Positions 14,754 through 24,392 of a stretch of 64,000 nucleotides of DNA are shown here, piece after piece. The notes beneath the pieces are model-generated. The model was not told where the DNA came from. It made no database searches and saw only the letters and a list, made by a program, of their open reading frames with translations. Source of the DNA: Arcicella sp040387735 (GTDB lineage: Bacteria > Bacteroidota > Bacteroidia > Cytophagales > Spirosomataceae); NCBI GenBank assembly GCA_040387735.1, contig JAZKDE010000115.1:28465-92464 (forward strand), written 5' to 3'. The translations under genes were made by a program, and so were the position numbers. Every line of letters begins with the position of its first letter. Within the stretch, counting starts at the first letter, position 1.

Positions 14754-16589
14754 CTACCGATATCCTTCCGCCTGTAAATTAAATAATTCTGCGTAGCGTC
14801 CGTCTTTTGCTAATAAATCTTCATGTGTTCCAATTTCAAGGATTTGCCCTTTGTCTAAAACCAAAATTCTATCCGCCATTCTTACCGTTGAAAAACGATG
14901 CGAAATCAAGATGGCGGTTTTTCCCTTGGTTAATTCAGCAAAACGTTTAAAAACTTCGTATTCTGCTCGTGCATCGAGAGCGGCCGTTGGTTCATCCAAA
15001 ATTAATACATCGGCTTCTCGTAAATACGCCCGTGCAAGAGCCACTTTTTGCCATTCTCCACCGGAAAGTTCAACGCCTTTGGCAAATCTCCTTCCCAGTG
15101 GCTGTTGATATTGGAGTGGTAATTTGTCGATAACGCTGTCCGCTAAACTTTGTTGAGCGGCTCGTTGAAGTTCGGATAAATCCTCTCGGTGAGTAATATC
15201 GCCAACCGCAATATTGTCGCCAGCAGTAAATTGGAAGCGTTGGAAGTCCTGAAAAATTACGCCGATATGTTCTCGAAGTTCGGGTAAATTATATTCTCGA
15301 AGGTCGTAACCATCTAATAAGATTCGGCCTTCGTCGGGGTCATATAGCCTGCCTAAAAGCTTTACAAGTGTTGTTTTTCCCGCTCCATTTTCTCCGACTA
15401 ATGCCAATTTTTCGCCAACTTTAAGGGTGAAGTTTAAGTGACGATTGGCCCATTTATCGGAATTTGGATATTTGAAACCAACATTTTCAAAACGAAATCC
15501 TTCTTGAATAATTTTTGGAAATGGTTTTGAAATGGCCGGGGAGGTAATTTTGGGTTCAATTTTATAGAATTCAAATAAATCATTTAAATATAAAGCTCCT
15601 TGAGAAATACTGTTGAATCTTCCTAAAATGCCTTCTAATAATGACCGTAATTGTCGGAAGGAACCTGCCAAAAATGTTAAGCTACCAATGCTCACTACGC
15701 CATTGACAGTTTGTACCACAATGATTCCGTAGGCAGCAAAATAGCCCAATGTACCAATTGCTAATAGCAAACTTCCCCAAGCGGCTCGTTCAACGGAAAG
15801 TTTACGGTTTTCTTGAAAGTAACGAATAGATAAAGTCTGAAATCGCTCAATCAAAAAATCTGAAAGCCCAAATAATTTAACTTCTTTAGCGGTGTCATCG
15901 CTTGCTCCAATGAAACGGTAATAATCTAATTCTCGACGTTGAGGAGTCCAGCCGTATTGTAAGGAATAACTTTTGGCATTGAAATGTAACTCTCCTAAAA
16001 ACGAAGGAATTACCGCTACTAATAAAAGCAAAATTAACCACGGATTAAAAGCTACTAATCCCACCAAAAGTAAACCCATTGTGATGAAGTCTTGTCCCTG
16101 TGCGAGCGTTTGTGAAAGAAGTACCGTCCGACCCGCCGTTTGTTGTCTGGCTCGTTCCAATTTATCGTAAAAAGTGGCATCTTCAAATTGTGCTAAGTCC
16201 AAAGAAGCGGCGTGTTTCATCAACTGCACCGAAGTTCTATTGGCAAATAAATCTCCTAAAAGACTGTCAGTCAAATTGATGCCTCTTGAAAGTAAATCAC
16301 CAATAATAGCTAAAATAAATTCTACACCAATTAAAATAAATAATTGATGAAGGTCATGAGATTTTGTATTAACCCTCAAAATTACTTCATCTATAATTAA
16401 TTTGGCTACGTATAAAGCTAAAACGGGCATTGCCGAACGTAACAAACGGAGAAAGGTATTGCTAATTGTGAGGGTGGGGGAAGTCTGATAAACTTCCTTT
16501 AAAAAGGCAGGTAAATTCCCCAAAGCCTTGAATCGTTCACGAATATTTGGTTTGTTTTCAGAAGAAATATTGGGAGAGTTTCGAGCCAT
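14754..16589 (-). CDS. ABC exporter, fused permease and ATPase
   Basis: A 611-residue half-transporter: an N-terminal six-helix transmembrane domain (about residues 35-340) followed by an ATPase domain. The ATPase has Walker A GENGAGKTT, the signature LSGGEWQKVALARAY, Walker B VLILDEPTAALDARAE and a switch histidine in LISHRFSTVR. It would work as a homodimer in the inner membrane, exporting a lipid, peptide or drug; nothing in the sequence or neighbours fixes the substrate. It lies upstream of dinB on the same strand with a hairpin between them. Confidence 0.9.
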   Translation of the reverse strand: MARNSPNISSENKPNIRERFKALGNLPAFLKEVYQTSPTLTISNTFLRLLRSAMPVLALYVAKLIIDEVILRVNTKSHDLHQLFILIGVEFILAIIGDLLSRGINLTDSLLGDLFANRTSVQLMKHAASLDLAQFEDATFYDKLERARQQTAGRTVLLSQTLAQGQDFITMGLLLVGLVAFNPWLILLLLVAVIPSFLGELHFNAKSYSLQYGWTPQRRELDYYRFIGASDDTAKEVKLFGLSDFLIERFQTLSIRYFQENRKLSVERAAWGSLLLAIGTLGYFAAYGIIVVQTVNGVVSIGSLTFLAGSFRQLRSLLEGILGRFNSISQGALYLNDLFEFYKIEPKITSPAISKPFPKIIQEGFRFENVGFKYPNSDKWANRHLNFTLKVGEKLALVGENGAGKTTLVKLLGRLYDPDEGRILLDGYDLREYNLPELREHIGVIFQDFQRFQFTAGDNIAVGDITHREDLSELQRAAQQSLADSVIDKLPLQYQQPLGRRFAKGVELSGGEWQKVALARAYLREADVLILDEPTAALDARAEYEVFKRFAELTKGKTAILISHRFSTVRMADRILVLDKGQILEIGTHEDLLAKDGRYAELFNLQAEGYR

Positions 16590-16712
16590 ATTATTGTTTT
16601 GGATATAGATTAATAACGATGAGATAGGGGATTGGGTTCAGCGTATTAATGAACGAAATGCTGATGATTCAAATGTCAATAAGGCCGATTTAAGTAGCTG
16701 GAAAACGGCAAT

Positions 16713-16743
16713 AAAAAAGCGAACATTTCTGCTCGCTTTTTTT
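16713..16743 (-). terminator. Terminator of the DUF349 gene
   Basis: On the minus strand, a 10-bp stem (AAAAAAGCGA with its complement) around a 10-nt loop ends in a T run, 21 nt beyond the stop of the DUF349 gene. Confidence 0.8.
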
Positions 16744-16763
16744 ACTAAAACTAAAATATCATC

Positions 16764-18893
16764 TTACTTCGCTTGTTCTTTCAATTTTGCTAATTCTTGC
16801 TCTGATGCTTGAATTTTAGCTTCTACATCCTGACGGAATTTGTCGGCATTTTTAGATTTTGCAAAGAACTCTAAGTTGTTTCTGTACGTAGCAATGTCGT
16901 TTTCAATGTTTTGAATTTTACGACGAATATCACTATTTCCACCACCAGCGTTGTTATTTGAGTTGTAATCTCTATTGCCACCTCTATCGTTACGGTCGTG
17001 ATGACGGTCGCCTCTTTCTGTACGCTCTCCACGTGGAGGACGTGGGTTATCAGTCATGGTTAATTGTTCTTTTTCCTTGCTCGAAAGTTTACCCATAGCA
17101 CTCACGTACTTATTGATAGCATTAATGTAACGCTTACCAATTGTTTGCATATCTTTCTTAGGAACAAAACCAATGGCTGACCATTGTGCCTTAAATTCAG
17201 CTAAACGAGCAGTATTCGCTCCTTCTACTGATTCAGTTTCAATCAACTCGCAAAGAGCAGTTTTCTTTTCTAAATTTGCTTCAAAATCTTTCTCAACGGT
17301 CTGATTTTTAGCACGTTTAGCATTAAAGAACGCATCGCAAGCTGTTTTGAATTTCTCGTAAATTGAATCTTTATCTTTTTCAGGAACGTGTCCAATATCA
17401 CGGAAATCTTTCTGCAAACGAATTACGGTATTAGTCGCTTCTTGCGACTCATCGCCACTGGCTAAAAGTGCTTCAACCTCAGCAATAATGGCTGTTTTTG
17501 CCACAAGGTTTTCTTCTCTTTTCGACTCAAGAACTTTGAAGAATTCTGTTTTATTACGGAAGAAAGTCTTGATGTCAGCCCAGAATTTATCACTTAATTC
17601 TTTTCCTTTTTCTTTCGGCATGAAACCTTTCACAGCGTTCCACTGGTCTTGAAGTGCCAAAAGTGCTTTTGTACGGTCGTTCCATTCTGAAATTGAACCA
17701 GAATTAAATGAAGCAAAAGGCTCAATTAATTCTGCAATAGAAGATTTTAAGGCAAAAACTTGTTCCGCTTCCGCTTTTGATACTTCCGATTGTTCACGGC
17801 GTTTGCCATAAATTATATCTAAAGCATCTTTAACACGTTGCCAAATTAGTTCGTTTTCTTCTTTTGGAGCTGGTCCAATGTGTTTGTATTCTTCAAAAGC
17901 AGCTACGGCTTCATCCAACATCTTACCTGTGACGGTTTCTGTTTTAGATGCTTCTGAAATTTTTTCGATTTTTGTACAAAGGTCAATCTTTTGTTGAAGA
18001 TTACGTTTACGGTCAAGTTCTAATAACTCAAAATAAATGCTACGATTGCTATAAAATCTATCAACTAAGGCGTGGAAAGTTTGCCATAACGTGTTGTTAT
18101 GCGGAGAATTAACATTCCCTGCTGCCTTCCATTCGTCCTGAATTTTCTTGAATTCATTGAAACCCGTTTTGATGTGGGCGGGGTCACTGCTATCTTCACC
18201 TTCTACGAGTGTACGTAGGCGATTGATAAGTTCAGTTTTTTGATTGAAGTTTTTGTCTTTTTCTTTCTCAATACTTTGGAAATACTTAGAACGTTCTTCT
18301 TTCAAGCCTTTGAAAAGTTTGTCGAATTGTTCAATGTCAGCGTCAAATTTGTAGTCAAATCCTTCTTCTGAATTGTCGTTGTCGGTTTTGAATTTAGCCA
18401 AAGCCTCAGCTTTTTCGGTAGCTTTAATTTGTTCAAAAAGTGGACGAACTTCTTTCAAAGTATCCTCAGAACGTCTAAACGTACCAATCGAAGGATTTTC
18501 TTTTACTTCAGCAAATAATTTCTCTAAAGTTTCGACAAAATCTTTTTTGCCAAAGTTGGAATAATCAACGCTTGGAGTTTCCGCCTCAGGAGCTTCTTCA
18601 ACTGGAGCCGTTTCAGTAACGGCAGTAGTTGGTTCAATCACTACTTCTGGTACGGCAGTTTCGGATACTACTGTTTCGACAGATGCTTCTGTAATAGGTT
18701 CTGAAACAGCTTCTACTGTTTCAGTGATTTCTGTTGGAGCTTCAACAATCGCCTCTGCGACTATTTCTTGCGTAGGTTCAGATACTTCTACGACCTCACT
18801 CACGGGTGTTTCCGTCTGTTCAACAGACTCAGTTGTTTCGATAGCTTGTGCTTCGACTTCTTCTTTAATTTCTTTTGCTTCTTCGTTAATCAT
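16764..18893 (-). CDS. DUF349-repeat protein with acidic N-terminus and RG-rich C-terminus
   Basis: A 709-residue cytoplasmic protein. Residues 1 to about 110 are low-complexity, rich in Glu, Thr, Val and Pro. About five helical DUF349 repeats follow (for example FNEFKKIQDEWKAAGNV, IRLQKDFRDIGHVPEKDKD and LAEFKAQWSAIGFVPKKD; the W-x-x-x-G pattern is diagnostic). The tail has an Arg/Gly/Asn/Asp-rich linker (RGERTERGDRHHDRNDRGG) and ends in a short coiled coil. The RG-rich stretch suggests nucleic-acid contact, by inference only. DUF349 proteins are widespread in Bacteroidota and have no firmly assigned function. It is monocistronic with its own terminator. Confidence 0.85.
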   Translation of the reverse strand: MINEEAKEIKEEVEAQAIETTESVEQTETPVSEVVEVSEPTQEIVAEAIVEAPTEITETVEAVSEPITEASVETVVSETAVPEVVIEPTTAVTETAPVEEAPEAETPSVDYSNFGKKDFVETLEKLFAEVKENPSIGTFRRSEDTLKEVRPLFEQIKATEKAEALAKFKTDNDNSEEGFDYKFDADIEQFDKLFKGLKEERSKYFQSIEKEKDKNFNQKTELINRLRTLVEGEDSSDPAHIKTGFNEFKKIQDEWKAAGNVNSPHNNTLWQTFHALVDRFYSNRSIYFELLELDRKRNLQQKIDLCTKIEKISEASKTETVTGKMLDEAVAAFEEYKHIGPAPKEENELIWQRVKDALDIIYGKRREQSEVSKAEAEQVFALKSSIAELIEPFASFNSGSISEWNDRTKALLALQDQWNAVKGFMPKEKGKELSDKFWADIKTFFRNKTEFFKVLESKREENLVAKTAIIAEVEALLASGDESQEATNTVIRLQKDFRDIGHVPEKDKDSIYEKFKTACDAFFNAKRAKNQTVEKDFEANLEKKTALCELIETESVEGANTARLAEFKAQWSAIGFVPKKDMQTIGKRYINAINKYVSAMGKLSSKEKEQLTMTDNPRPPRGERTERGDRHHDRNDRGGNRDYNSNNNAGGGNSDIRRKIQNIENDIATYRNNLEFFAKSKNADKFRQDVEAKIQASEQELAKLKEQAK

Positions 18894-19327
18894 GCGTTCT
18901 TTTCGGAAGTTTGTGGTTTAGTGTTTTGTAATTTTGGTTGACTAAAACGTCTCAATATTGTTCTATTTGAAACGCATTTAAAACACCTAATACCTTTAAA
19001 CAATCCGTTAATTTTAGATAAACAATTTAATCGGGTTTAACCCGCTGACATACAGTTAATTATTGTGGTCTCGTGATTGTGGTACAAAAATATGTAAAAT
19101 ACTTTTTTAATTGAGCGTTAAATTTAAAGACTTATCAAATACAAAGTTAAATGTTTGTTAATAATGATGCGATATTTTTTTAAAATGCTGATAATGAATT
19201 TGTTACTTATTTTTTTAGAATTGCATTTTAATTTTAAAGTTCTTCAAAATAAGCATTAAAATATTGAAAGTTCATTTTTTTTCAAAAAATCAACCAACTA
19301 ATCCCAAAAATATGGAATAATGGCATC
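18894..19327. other. Gene-free AT-rich stretch
   Basis: These 434 nt lie between two minus-strand genes and must carry the DUF349 promoter. The only structure seen is a small palindrome, CGGGTTTAACCCG, near 19028-19040. No coding relic was found. Confidence 0.5.
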
Positions 19328-20734
19328 TTAAATCTTCCCTAATATCCTAAAATCTTTCGGGTAATAATTGTTAATTCTGTTCGGGAGAATTTTTGCCCAT
19401 CCTAATCCGTGGTTTTCGAAAGTTAACAACGACCAACCTTTTTGCGTTTGTTCGAGTGAAAAATCTTCTCTTCTTATAAATTTAATGGCATCTTCTTGTG
19501 TTATTTCTCGTCTATTAATATTCTCCGAAAGATACAAACTCAGTGCCAATTCATGGTCAGGGATTAATTCTTTTCCCGCAATTTTCCCCAATTTCATACC
19601 CGCTTTACGGATGGAAAGATTTGATTGTAAAACCCTTAAACTGTGTTCTTGTTCTGGATTTACCAAAAAATAATCTTCCTCTTTATCAAACCATGTATAA
19701 TCATCTATTCCTTGTACCCAAGCTCTTAAAATTTCTCGCTCGGTTCTCCGACTGTTATTTTTGATGGGTTTCCCAGAGCGAACAAAGGTTTCTTTCTCTG
19801 GGCTTTGTTTCTGGAAAGCTGTGATAAAAAATCCTTCTCCTCTAATTTGGTCGGGGTAAAAACGCAGAGACGTTTGTATTATTTTTTCATTGGATAAAAA
19901 ATCAGCCTTAAGTACAATTTTTTTTACTTCAAATTCTTCACAAATCCAGTCGGCAATTGCTTCGTTTTCGGCTTGAGAATAAGATGCCGTGGAATAAATT
20001 AATGTGCCACCGTACTTCAAACACGCCCAAGCGTCACTAATAATACGCTTTTGCTTGGCAGAAGCCAATGTGACATTTTCTAATGACCATTCTTTTATAC
20101 TTTCTGGGTCTTTGCGGAAAAGTCCAGAATCGGAACTTGGAGCGTCAATAACCAAAACGTCAAAAAAACCAGTAAGTCGAGCAAAATCTTTGGGGTCATT
20201 ATTGGTTACGACGGTATTCATCGTTCCCCAACGGGTTAAATTATCGGATAAAGTATTAGCACGTGACCTAATTACTTCATTACTAACCAAAAGTGATTCA
20301 GGAGTTATTAAGCTGTTAATCAGCGTACTTTTCCCACCTGGAGCGGCACATAGGTCTAATATCTTGAGGTTGTGTGATAAATCTACGGTTTGTTTAAGAA
20401 CACTTTCCAATGACATTGAACTGGCTTCTTGCACGAAATAAGTTCCTGCGTGAAGAAGTGGGTCGAGGATGAATTTTGGGCGATTGGCTAAATATCGTCC
20501 ATTTTCGCACCAAGGAATTTGGGTAATAATCCCATTTGTAGGTTCGTTTGCTCCCGCATCTCTTTCTTGTTGAGATGGAAAATTATCCCCAATTTTCCAT
20601 TTTTCAATGGGTTTGGCAGGATTTAACCTAATAGAGATAGGTGATTCACTTTTTTCGTGTGCTTGAATGAAGGCTTCTTCATGAAAGCCATTAACGTTTT
20701 GAAGGGAATCAATTAATTCTTGTGGGATTTTCAT
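19328..20734 (-). CDS. RsmF/NOP2-type RNA methyltransferase homologue lacking both family cysteines
   Basis: A 468-residue protein with the layout of RsmF-type rRNA cytosine-C5 methyltransferases: an N-terminal RNA-binding part, a SAM-binding domain (motif I ILDLCAAPGGKSTLINSL) and a C-terminal PUA-like extension (about residues 320-468). In this family motif IV reads DAPCSG and motif VI YSTC; the motif VI cysteine is the nucleophile and the motif IV cysteine releases the product. Here motif IV is DAPSSDSG (Ser200) and motif VI is YSTASYS (Ala250). Both replacements are clear at the codon level (AGT and GCA) in an otherwise intact frame. It either has a different chemistry or acts as an RNA-binding pseudoenzyme. 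It follows the M24 peptidase gene by 132 nt on the same strand. Confidence 0.85.
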   Translation of the reverse strand: MKIPQELIDSLQNVNGFHEEAFIQAHEKSESPISIRLNPAKPIEKWKIGDNFPSQQERDAGANEPTNGIITQIPWCENGRYLANRPKFILDPLLHAGTYFVQEASSMSLESVLKQTVDLSHNLKILDLCAAPGGKSTLINSLITPESLLVSNEVIRSRANTLSDNLTRWGTMNTVVTNNDPKDFARLTGFFDVLVIDAPSSDSGLFRKDPESIKEWSLENVTLASAKQKRIISDAWACLKYGGTLIYSTASYSQAENEAIADWICEEFEVKKIVLKADFLSNEKIIQTSLRFYPDQIRGEGFFITAFQKQSPEKETFVRSGKPIKNNSRRTEREILRAWVQGIDDYTWFDKEEDYFLVNPEQEHSLRVLQSNLSIRKAGMKLGKIAGKELIPDHELALSLYLSENINRREITQEDAIKFIRREDFSLEQTQKGWSLLTFENHGLGWAKILPNRINNYYPKDFRILGKI

Positions 20735-20819
20735 TGTCCAAAATTACAGAAAAACCACTTGGCTTTATCAGTTTTGATGTAAAATTGAGCAGAATCATTT
20801 GTTTTACTGCTTTTTCTGA

Positions 20820-20853
20820 ACCGTTGTCGAGGTTTATTCGTGCCGACAACGGT
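20820..20853. terminator. Hairpin between the M24 peptidase and RsmF-like genes
   Basis: A 10-bp stem (ACCGTTGTCG and its complement) around a 14-nt loop. It lacks a strong T run on the minus strand, so its efficiency as a terminator is doubtful. Confidence 0.4.
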
Positions 20854-20866
20854 GCTTAATTTTGGA

Positions 20867-22237
20867 TTATTTTACGCCTTTCAAAATTTTGGGAATAGTA
20901 AATATTTCAGTCTGGCGACCGTCAATGTAACGAAATCCTTTTTCGTCGAAAAAACCATCTTCTTCGAGCATAATTCTAATGGTTTTCTTCCATTCTGGAA
21001 TTTCTACGGAAGCGTTCAATTCGATGGAATAAGCTGTATTCAGATTCATTGGATAATCACCACTTCCGATGGTTTTACCTTGATTATCCCACATTCCGAT
21101 GGTTGGCCCCGCTGCGTGTCCGTGATTACCGATTGGGTGTGTATAAATTGTTCCGTTTAATCCTTGTTTTTTAGATTGTTCAAGGGCTTTTGCTAAAATT
21201 TCATTGCCTGCCATTCCTGCTTTAAAATTATCAGTCAAACAATTCTGTACTTGATTTCCCTGTTTGAAAGCATTTTTCAAGAAATCTGGAATGTCACTTT
21301 CTCCCGCACGAAGAACATAAGCGTGTTGTTGCTGGTCGGTATTGAGCCGTAAATAAGTGATACCAAAATCGCAATGCAATAAATCTCCTGGTTTAATAAT
21401 TTGCTTATTGGGGCGTTTAGTAAAGGTTCTTAAATGGTCAAAATTATCGACGTCAAATCGTTGAACGTCAACCGTTGGGTGAAACCAAGTTTCTAAACCT
21501 AAATCCGTCACACGTTGACGCATCCACCAAACGACATCGTCGGTGGAAGTTACACCTGGTTGAATAACTTTTTCAGAAAAGGCTTCTTGAATAATTTCGT
21601 GCGAAATTCTACAAATTTGCTGATAAATAACCATTTCTCGTTCGGTGCGAGTTTCCAACCAATTAACTGCCAAATTAGAAGCAGAAACTACTCTACTTTG
21701 AAATTCAGACGGTAATCTGTCCATAAATTCTTGGTGTTCGGTGAAAGTTAGGCCGTCGGCGTGAGCGTAAAACTTTGAGAAATTAAGCCCAATTTTTTTC
21801 GGATTTTTCTCTTTAATAGTCTTCATTAAAGCGTCCCACTGGTCTGGATTAGTCTTTAAATCCCACTCGCCTTTTAGTAAATTCCCAACGTCATATCGGG
21901 CAATTGCCAAACGTTCTATTCCTTCTTTTTCTCCTTTTTGGGAAGAGATTCCGTTGTCGTAGAAAACCATAATTGTTCTTCGTCTCGCTGAAAGCCAAAC
22001 GGCGGGCAACATTGTTTTCATGACGGGGTCTTCATTGTATTCTCTCGAAATTAAAATCCACATATCAATACCCTCTTTTCGCATTAATTTGGGTAAAAGA
22101 TTCGTCATTTTATCTTCCAAAAGTTCATCAATGACTTCGGCACGTTCACGTTCGGGGAGAATGTGTGAAATATTTTCTTGCGAAAAAACAGTTAGCGAAC
22201 ATAGAAAATAAACGATAATTAATAATGATTTTTTCAT
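20867..22237 (-). CDS. Secreted M24-family aminopeptidase (Xaa-Pro type)
   Basis: A 456-residue metallopeptidase with a signal peptide (MKKSLLIIVYFLCSLTVFSQ). The C-terminal pita-bread domain keeps the metal ligands expected for M24: Asp in LLHCDFGITY, Asp in LNTDQQQHAY, His in HPIGNHGHAAGP, Glu in SIELNASVEIPEW and Glu in IMLEEDGFF. It probably removes N-terminal residues next to proline from peptides in the periplasm or outside. The ATG at 22237 is chosen because it starts a clean signal peptide; a longer frame to 22378 would overlap the divergent lipoprotein gene. The RsmF-like gene is next on the same strand. Confidence 0.85.
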   Translation of the reverse strand: MKKSLLIIVYFLCSLTVFSQENISHILPERERAEVIDELLEDKMTNLLPKLMRKEGIDMWILISREYNEDPVMKTMLPAVWLSARRRTIMVFYDNGISSQKGEKEGIERLAIARYDVGNLLKGEWDLKTNPDQWDALMKTIKEKNPKKIGLNFSKFYAHADGLTFTEHQEFMDRLPSEFQSRVVSASNLAVNWLETRTEREMVIYQQICRISHEIIQEAFSEKVIQPGVTSTDDVVWWMRQRVTDLGLETWFHPTVDVQRFDVDNFDHLRTFTKRPNKQIIKPGDLLHCDFGITYLRLNTDQQQHAYVLRAGESDIPDFLKNAFKQGNQVQNCLTDNFKAGMAGNEILAKALEQSKKQGLNGTIYTHPIGNHGHAAGPTIGMWDNQGKTIGSGDYPMNLNTAYSIELNASVEIPEWKKTIRIMLEEDGFFDEKGFRYIDGRQTEIFTIPKILKGVK

Positions 22238-22364
22238 GAAATTTGGGTTGTGTTGTGAAGTGTTTTGCACCATCGAGTCAGATTTCGCAGGATTGATGAT
22301 ACATTTTTGAAAAGCCCAAAAATAACCTTTATCTTTAAAAAATCTTAAATTAACTCCCAGTTTT

Positions 22365-22832
22365 ATGTTTAAAATCAATTTATTATTTGTCTTTTTATTT
22401 TCAATGTTAGTAATATCGTGTAGTAGCGACGATGAAGTTTTAGGACCAGAAGAAGACCAAATTAAAAACTACATTAAAACGAAAAAATTAGTCGTAACGG
22501 ATTCGTCAACGGCTGGATTACGTTTTATTCTTGTTAAACCCAATGTCAGTGGAGCCGTTCTTAAAAGTGGGCAAACTGTAACGGTAAATTACGCTGGAAA
22601 ATTTATAGCGGGCAAAAAAATCGACCAAGAGTTTGATTCGGGAAATTTTAGCTTTACGCTTGGAGCAGGTCAAGTGGTTGAAGGTTTCGATAAAGGTATT
22701 GCCAAAATGCGAGTGGGAGAAAAAGCGATTCTTATTTTTCCGTCATCTTTGGGTTATGGCTCAAGTGCGTCGGGGCCTATTTCAGCAAATACACCTCTGC
22801 TTTTTGATATTGAAGTAGTTTCGGTGAAATAA
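22365..22832 (+). CDS. FKBP-type peptidyl-prolyl isomerase lipoprotein
   Basis: A 155-residue lipoprotein: the signal peptide ends in the lipobox LVISCSS (Cys19 lipidated), then a short linker and one FKBP domain with VTVNYAGKF, FDSGNFSFTLGAGQVVEGFD, KMRVGEKAILIFPSSLGYG and the ending LLFDIEVVSVK. It would catalyse proline cis-trans isomerisation in the periplasm and help envelope proteins fold. It is transcribed divergently from the M24 peptidase gene, with a 127-nt shared promoter region. Confidence 0.9.
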   Translation: MFKINLLFVFLFSMLVISCSSDDEVLGPEEDQIKNYIKTKKLVVTDSSTAGLRFILVKPNVSGAVLKSGQTVTVNYAGKFIAGKKIDQEFDSGNFSFTLGAGQVVEGFDKGIAKMRVGEKAILIFPSSLGYGSSASGPISANTPLLFDIEVVSVK

Positions 22833-22844
22833 AAATTGCTTGGT

Positions 22845-22888
22845 AAACTAAAAAGGTCTGTGCAAAACTGCACAGACCTTTTTAGTTT
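22845..22888. terminator. Bidirectional terminator between the FKBP and thioredoxin genes
   Basis: A perfect 20-bp stem (22845-22864 with 22869-22888, core AAGGTCTGTGCA) around an AAAC loop, between convergent genes. Confidence 0.9.
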
Positions 22889-22954
22889 CATTAGTAAGTC
22901 AATCATTTGTATTTATTAGAAAAGCTTAAGAGAGTTAATAAAAATAGCCCTTTA

Positions 22955-23272
22955 TTAATATGCTTTTACCGTCAATTCCTTAATGATATTTTCTAACTGC
23001 TGTTTTTGTACTACGCCCGAAGCACGCCAAAGAATTTCTCCTTTCTGAAAAAGAATCAAAGTTGGTACGCTCTGAATTTTATAAGTCGCAGCGGTGGTGG
23101 TTGCTTTGTCAACGTCAATTTTGATAACCCGAACTCGGTCGCCCATTTGCTTAGAGAATGCTTCCAAAATTGGTGACATTGTTTTGCAAGGCCCGCACCA
23201 AGTAGCGAAAAAATCAACTAAAACGGGTGTGTCTCCATCAATAATATCTTGAAATGTTTCTTTCTGGTTCAT
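22955..23272 (-). CDS. trxA: Thioredoxin
   Basis: A 105-residue cytoplasmic thioredoxin with the active site WCGPC (Cys26 and Cys29) in FFATWCGPCKTMSPIL and the cis-proline block IQSVPTLILFQKGE. It reduces disulfides in proteins such as ribonucleotide reductase and peroxiredoxins, using thioredoxin reductase. The ATG at 23272 gives the standard length; a longer frame starting at a TTG (23350) would run into the end of rlmF and is rejected. It is the last gene of a probable minus-strand unit with rlmF and an upstream lipoprotein. Confidence 0.95.
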   Translation of the reverse strand: MNQKETFQDIIDGDTPVLVDFFATWCGPCKTMSPILEAFSKQMGDRVRVIKIDVDKATTTAATYKIQSVPTLILFQKGEILWRASGVVQKQQLENIIKELTVKAY

Positions 23273-23328
23273 GATTTTTAGGTTTTGTATTTTAATGAAA
23301 ACAGTGAAAGTAGTGTAAAAAGTTTCTT

Positions 23329-24300
23329 TTACCGAATCTTCATTTTCCAATTTCGTTGTTTCTGTTCATTCCAAAAAGTCCAAGCTACAAATCGACTAAT
23401 TTTTTGTCCTTGTGCCATGTCAATAGTTTGAAAATCAAAGGTTTTTGTTTTTTTTAGGGCGTGATAAATACTCGGCAAATTTTCTTTTTTTGAGACTAAA
23501 CTCGTGAACCAAAAACACTGATTTGGGATTTCGGCACTTTCGCTTATCATTTTTTGGATAAAAGCAACTTCGCCTCCTTCGCACCAAAGTTCGGTATTTT
23601 GTCCCCCAAAGTTTAGCGTCGGGTTGGGTTTATTTTCGAGTTTTAAATTGCTCAATTTACGGTGCGTTCCTGCGGTAGCATCCGCCAATGAAGCATGAAA
23701 GGGCGGATTGCAAATTGAGACGTCGAACACTTCATTAGGCTTAATTATTCCTTTGAAAATGTGATTTGAATCGGTCTGTAAACGACATTCTGTATTGCCC
23801 AAAATAGCGTTATTGTCTGCAATAATCTTTTCCGCTGATTGAATTGCGATTGGGTCAATGTCTGAACCCACAAAACTCCAACCATATTCATAACTACCAA
23901 TAATGGGATAAACACAGTTTGCTCCAACGCCAATATCAACGATTTTAATCGCTTTGCCTTCGGGAATAAATCCGTTATTGTACGTTGCTAAAAAATCAGC
24001 AAGATAATGAATATAATCGGCTCGTCCAGGAATGGGTGGACAAAGATAGTTTTGTGGAATATCCCAGTTTGAAATTCCATAAAAGTGCAGTAAAATAGCC
24101 TTGTTGAGCATTTTTACTGCTTCTGGATTGGCAAAATCAATGGTTTCTATATCGTATTTATTTACCGAAACGTAGTTCGAAAGCCCAGAACAGCTTTTAA
24201 TAAGTTGCGGAAAATCGTATCGAAAACGGTGCGGATTTCGAGGATGAAGGTTAGTTTTTTCGGCTGGAATATTTTTCAAGGGAAATGATATTTTTCGCAA
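23329..24300 (-). CDS. rlmF: 23S rRNA (adenine-1618-N6)-methyltransferase
   Basis: A 323-residue RlmF homologue. It starts with LHPRNPHRFRYDFPQL, has the SAM-binding motif VDIGVGANCVYPI and the N6-adenine methyltransferase catalytic motif NPPF in SICNPPFHAS, and ends with the family block FWFTSLVSKKENLP. It methylates A1618 of 23S rRNA (E. coli numbering). It lies 92 nt after the upstream lipoprotein gene and 56 nt before trxA, all on the minus strand. Confidence 0.93.
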   Translation of the reverse strand: MRKISFPLKNIPAEKTNLHPRNPHRFRYDFPQLIKSCSGLSNYVSVNKYDIETIDFANPEAVKMLNKAILLHFYGISNWDIPQNYLCPPIPGRADYIHYLADFLATYNNGFIPEGKAIKIVDIGVGANCVYPIIGSYEYGWSFVGSDIDPIAIQSAEKIIADNNAILGNTECRLQTDSNHIFKGIIKPNEVFDVSICNPPFHASLADATAGTHRKLSNLKLENKPNPTLNFGGQNTELWCEGGEVAFIQKMISESAEIPNQCFWFTSLVSKKENLPSIYHALKKTKTFDFQTIDMAQGQKISRFVAWTFWNEQKQRNWKMKIR

Positions 24301-24392
24301 TTTACTGCGAGTAATTGTAAAAACAGTTTGTGTAAAAATGAATTACTCCGATTTTGCAACCATTTCTTTGGGAAAATATTGAATCCTAAAAC

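Noticed and set aside
20867..22378. A longer N-terminus for the M24 peptidase
   Set aside because: The 47 extra residues would overlap the divergent FKBP gene and hide a clean signal peptide that starts at 22237.
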